This document shows positions 47,569 to 49,465 of a DNA stretch of 49,465 bases, piece after piece. Origin of the DNA: Myxococcales bacterium (GTDB taxonomy: Bacteria > Myxococcota_A > Polyangia > GCA-2747355); the NCBI GenBank assembly GCA_020431405.1, contig JAGQIK010000651.1:1-49465 (forward strand), written 5' to 3'. Both the position numbers and the translations under genes were made by a program. Within the stretch, counting starts at the first letter, position 1. The number at the start of each line of letters is the position of its first letter. The notes beneath the pieces are model-generated. The model ran no database searches, was not told the DNA's origin, and was given only the letters and a program-made list of their open reading frames with translations.

Positions 47569-49465
47569 TTGGGGGTCGCAGCGCGCAAGAGCCGGGTTTG
47601 CCCCGAGTGCGGCGAGACGTATCCGCACGCGGTGCTGATCTGTCCTGCTGATGGGAGCAAGCTGCGCGCGGATGATGACGAGGATCTGATCGGCGACGAG
47701 GACGAAGAGCCCACCGCGGTCGGCCTCGCCAACGATCTGCTCGACACCATCGACGATGTGGCGCCTTCAGGCATCGACTTGGCCGAGCTCGGCTTGGCGC
47801 TGCCACCGCCGCCCGGCGCAAGTGATGACGCGGAGCTGATCCCACCCGAAGAGATCAGCGTCGTCACCAAGCGCACCCACGCCGACGAGCTGCGCCGACT
47901 GCTCGGCAAGACCGATGTCGAGGGCGCGCCCGCTTCGGCCGCAGCCGCGGTCGCAGACGAAGACGAGGACACGGACACCAAGCCGGCCGATGCCTTCGCC
48001 GACGCGCAGGACGAAGAGGGCGAGCCCACGCATGTGCAGCCGATCCCCGAGGTCGTGCTCCTGCAGCAGGAGGACACCAAGGTCGATGCGGCGCCGCCGC
48101 TGCCGCTGCCGCCTCCCGTTGCAGCCAAGAAGCATGGCCACGGTCACCACCACGCGCGTGCCAAGGATCTGCCGACTGACATCGACGAGGAGCCGCGCAG
48201 CATCTCGGCCGAAATCGAGGTCGCGCGCCTGCGCGCGCTCGAAGCGGCGCGCCAAAACCGAGACGTTCGCCGCGAGGCGCAGCGCGCGCGGATGCCTACC
48301 GGCGCGTGGGTCGCCGCGCAACCTGAAGCGCAGCCGAAATCGACGACCGAGCAGACCGAGCAGCCCGCGCCGGCAGCCGACGCGGCGCAAGCGGCGGCGG
48401 ATAACAAGCCCAAGCCCGAGCGCGTCCCATTGCCGGGCGCCGGTGTGTCGCTCATCGATCAGCGCATCGCGGCCAAGAAGGCGAGCCGCGCGGCGAAGCA
48501 GCAGCAGAAGAAGGTCGAGCCGCCTCAGCCCCCGCGAGCCGCGGTCAAGGCCAAGGCCAAGGCCAAGGCCAAGGCCAAGGCCGACTCCGACCAACCGGCG
48601 GCCGAAAAGACGCAGCTGTCCGCCGAGAAGAAAGCAAGCCCCGACAAGACGAGCGCCGCCAAGAAGCAGAAGGCCGACAAGGCTGCCAAGACCGCTGCTG
48701 CATGGAAAGCTGCGGTGCTCAAGGCCGCGGCGGAAAAGCGAGACGAGGCCGAGAAGGCAGCGGCCGAGCGCGCGTTGGCGGCCAAGGCCGAGACCGACGC
48801 TGAGGCCGCCAAGGCGTCCGCCGCAGAGCCGCCTGCACCAGCGCCGCCAGCGGCGAGCTCGAAGCCCGCGGAGAGCGCTGCGCCGCTGCCGCCGCCGCCG
48901 CCGCCCCCCACAGCCGCCGTCGTCGCCGCGTCTGAAGCGCCCGCAGCGCCGAGCGCGTCTGCCGCGCCGGCCGCAGCGGTCACAGATCTCGAGAGCGAGC
49001 CGTTGCCGCCCGCCGACAGCGCTGACGACGGCGACAGCGGCGGCGACGGCGCGAGCGATGGCGACGGCATGACGTGGGTGCCGCTGCCCGATGCGATGAA
49101 CCGGCGCCCTGCCGCCGATCTGGTGCTCAGCACCGATCGCGACATGCTCCCCGAGCGGCGCTGGTTGCCGTACGTCGCCTTTGGCGGCGCGGGCGTGGTG
49201 CTGCTGGTGGTCGTGCTCGTCTTCGCGTTTTCCGGCAGCGGCAGCGGCACCAAGCAGCGCAAGGGCAGCGCCACTTCCGCGCTGGCCGGCGCCGGCAGCG
49301 CCGCCAGCAAGCAGCCCAGCAAGCAGCCCGCCAGCAAGCGCGAGCCCCGCGCGGCCAAGCCTGCAGCGCCCGAGCCCGCAGCGCCCGCGACGCCCGAGCC
49401 TGCAGCGACCAAGCCTGCGGCGGCCGAGCACCCCGCCGCGGCCGCGCCGCCCGCCAAAGTGGCGA
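47569..49465 (+). CDS. Zinc-ribbon, TM-anchored protein without a visible kinase domain (3' end outside window)
   Basis: At least 632 residues, open at the window end. The N-terminus has the same zinc-ribbon pattern (VCPECGETYP..CPADGSKL) as the kinase at 3701. Instead of a kinase domain, acidic and then Ala/Lys/Pro-rich low-complexity segments follow (about 35-500), then one TM helix (WLPYVAFGGAGVV and on, about 528-550) and a further Ala/Pro/Lys tail. The start is taken as TTG at 47569, five bases after GAGGAG; GTG at 47563 is an in-frame alternative but overlaps that site. It may be a kinase-less paralogue or a partner of the kinase family. The rest of the protein, beyond the window, may change this view. 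Confidence 0.72.
   Translation, partial: MGVAARKSRVCPECGETYPHAVLICPADGSKLRADDDEDLIGDEDEEPTAVGLANDLLDTIDDVAPSGIDLAELGLALPPPPGASDDAELIPPEEISVVTKRTHADELRRLLGKTDVEGAPASAAAAVADEDEDTDTKPADAFADAQDEEGEPTHVQPIPEVVLLQQEDTKVDAAPPLPLPPPVAAKKHGHGHHHARAKDLPTDIDEEPRSISAEIEVARLRALEAARQNRDVRREAQRARMPTGAWVAAQPEAQPKSTTEQTEQPAPAADAAQAAADNKPKPERVPLPGAGVSLIDQRIAAKKASRAAKQQQKKVEPPQPPRAAVKAKAKAKAKAKADSDQPAAEKTQLSAEKKASPDKTSAAKKQKADKAAKTAAAWKAAVLKAAAEKRDEAEKAAAERALAAKAETDAEAAKASAAEPPAPAPPAASSKPAESAAPLPPPPPPPTAAVVAASEAPAAPSASAAPAAAVTDLESEPLPPADSADDGDSGGDGASDGDGMTWVPLPDAMNRRPAADLVLSTDRDMLPERRWLPYVAFGGAGVVLLVVVLVFAFSGSGSGTKQRKGSATSALAGAGSAASKQPSKQPASKREPRAAKPAAPEPAAPATPEPAATKPAAAEHPAAAAPPAKVA
48547..48582 (+). repeat. 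AAGGCC hexamer tandem repeat
   Basis: Six copies of AAGGCC, in frame, encode alternating Lys-Ala residues in the low-complexity part of the zinc-ribbon protein. Because the unit is a multiple of three, copy-number changes would alter length but not frame. Confidence 0.75.

Noticed and set aside
1-49465. CRISPR arrays, tRNA or rRNA genes, transposases, integrases or phage genes
   Set aside because: None was seen: no regular repeat-spacer arrays, no cloverleaf-like segment noticed by eye, and no mobile-element enzyme among the coding regions. A tRNA scan would be needed to exclude tRNAs fully.

Overview
The window is a GC-rich, densely coded chromosomal segment, most consistent with a myxobacterium-like member of the Myxococcota. 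The pointers are many lipoproteins with Asp/Ser/Gly-rich stalks and Cys-rich ectodomains, two proteins with MYXO-CTERM-type tails, several Ser/Thr-kinase-family proteins (one with a PEGA/TPR partner), a SARP/TolB regulator, a TIGR02996-type protein, and two sigma-54-like promoter candidates. Genus cannot be assigned. No rRNA, tRNA, CRISPR array, transposase or prophage gene was recognised.

Layout. 1-3.7 kb: HAD-like phosphatase, Rieske oxygenase, two envelope proteins. 3.7-11.8 kb: a tightly spaced + strand operon of zinc-ribbon kinase (CTG start), PEGA/TPR protein, penicillin-acylase-family lipoprotein, and a lipoprotein with a pilin-like C-terminal domain. 11.8-20 kb: lipoproteins (MopE/discoidin-like, alpha/beta hydrolase, MYXO-CTERM), a peroxiredoxin-glutaredoxin fusion with an in-frame TGA at the peroxidatic position (probable selenoprotein), a FrnE/DsbA protein and a possible clan-CD peptidase. 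20.1-28.4 kb: a six-gene operon that reads as an inside-to-outside envelope pathway: cytidylyltransferase, CDP-alcohol phosphotransferase, LPG-synthase/flippase-like protein, MMPL transporter, outer-membrane barrel and a kinase-fold lipoprotein. 28.6-35.6 kb: SARP/TolB regulator diverging from a methyltransferase and OsmC protein, then a MYXO-CTERM protein and a polytopic kinase. 35.6-43.6 kb: two divergent operons for polyamine/GABA-type catabolism. 43.6-45.8 kb: a GNAT-nitrilase fusion translationally coupled to a second redoxin with an in-frame TGA (UPFC motif). 45.9-49.5 kb: an Arg/Cys/Tyr-rich secreted protein, a Cys-rich repeat lipoprotein, and a zinc-ribbon/TM protein cut by the window end.

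The strongest result is the pair of probable selenoproteins. Each TGA falls exactly where a redox Cys is expected, the frame stays open and conserved after it, and each is followed at 19-20 nt by a short hairpin with a UGGA-type apical loop, as expected for a bacterial SECIS. Ordinary gene calling would split or truncate both. A second notable feature is a 100-bp element present twice (about 95% identical, opposite orientation), each time between convergent genes, with arms that mirror the ends of the neighbouring genes.
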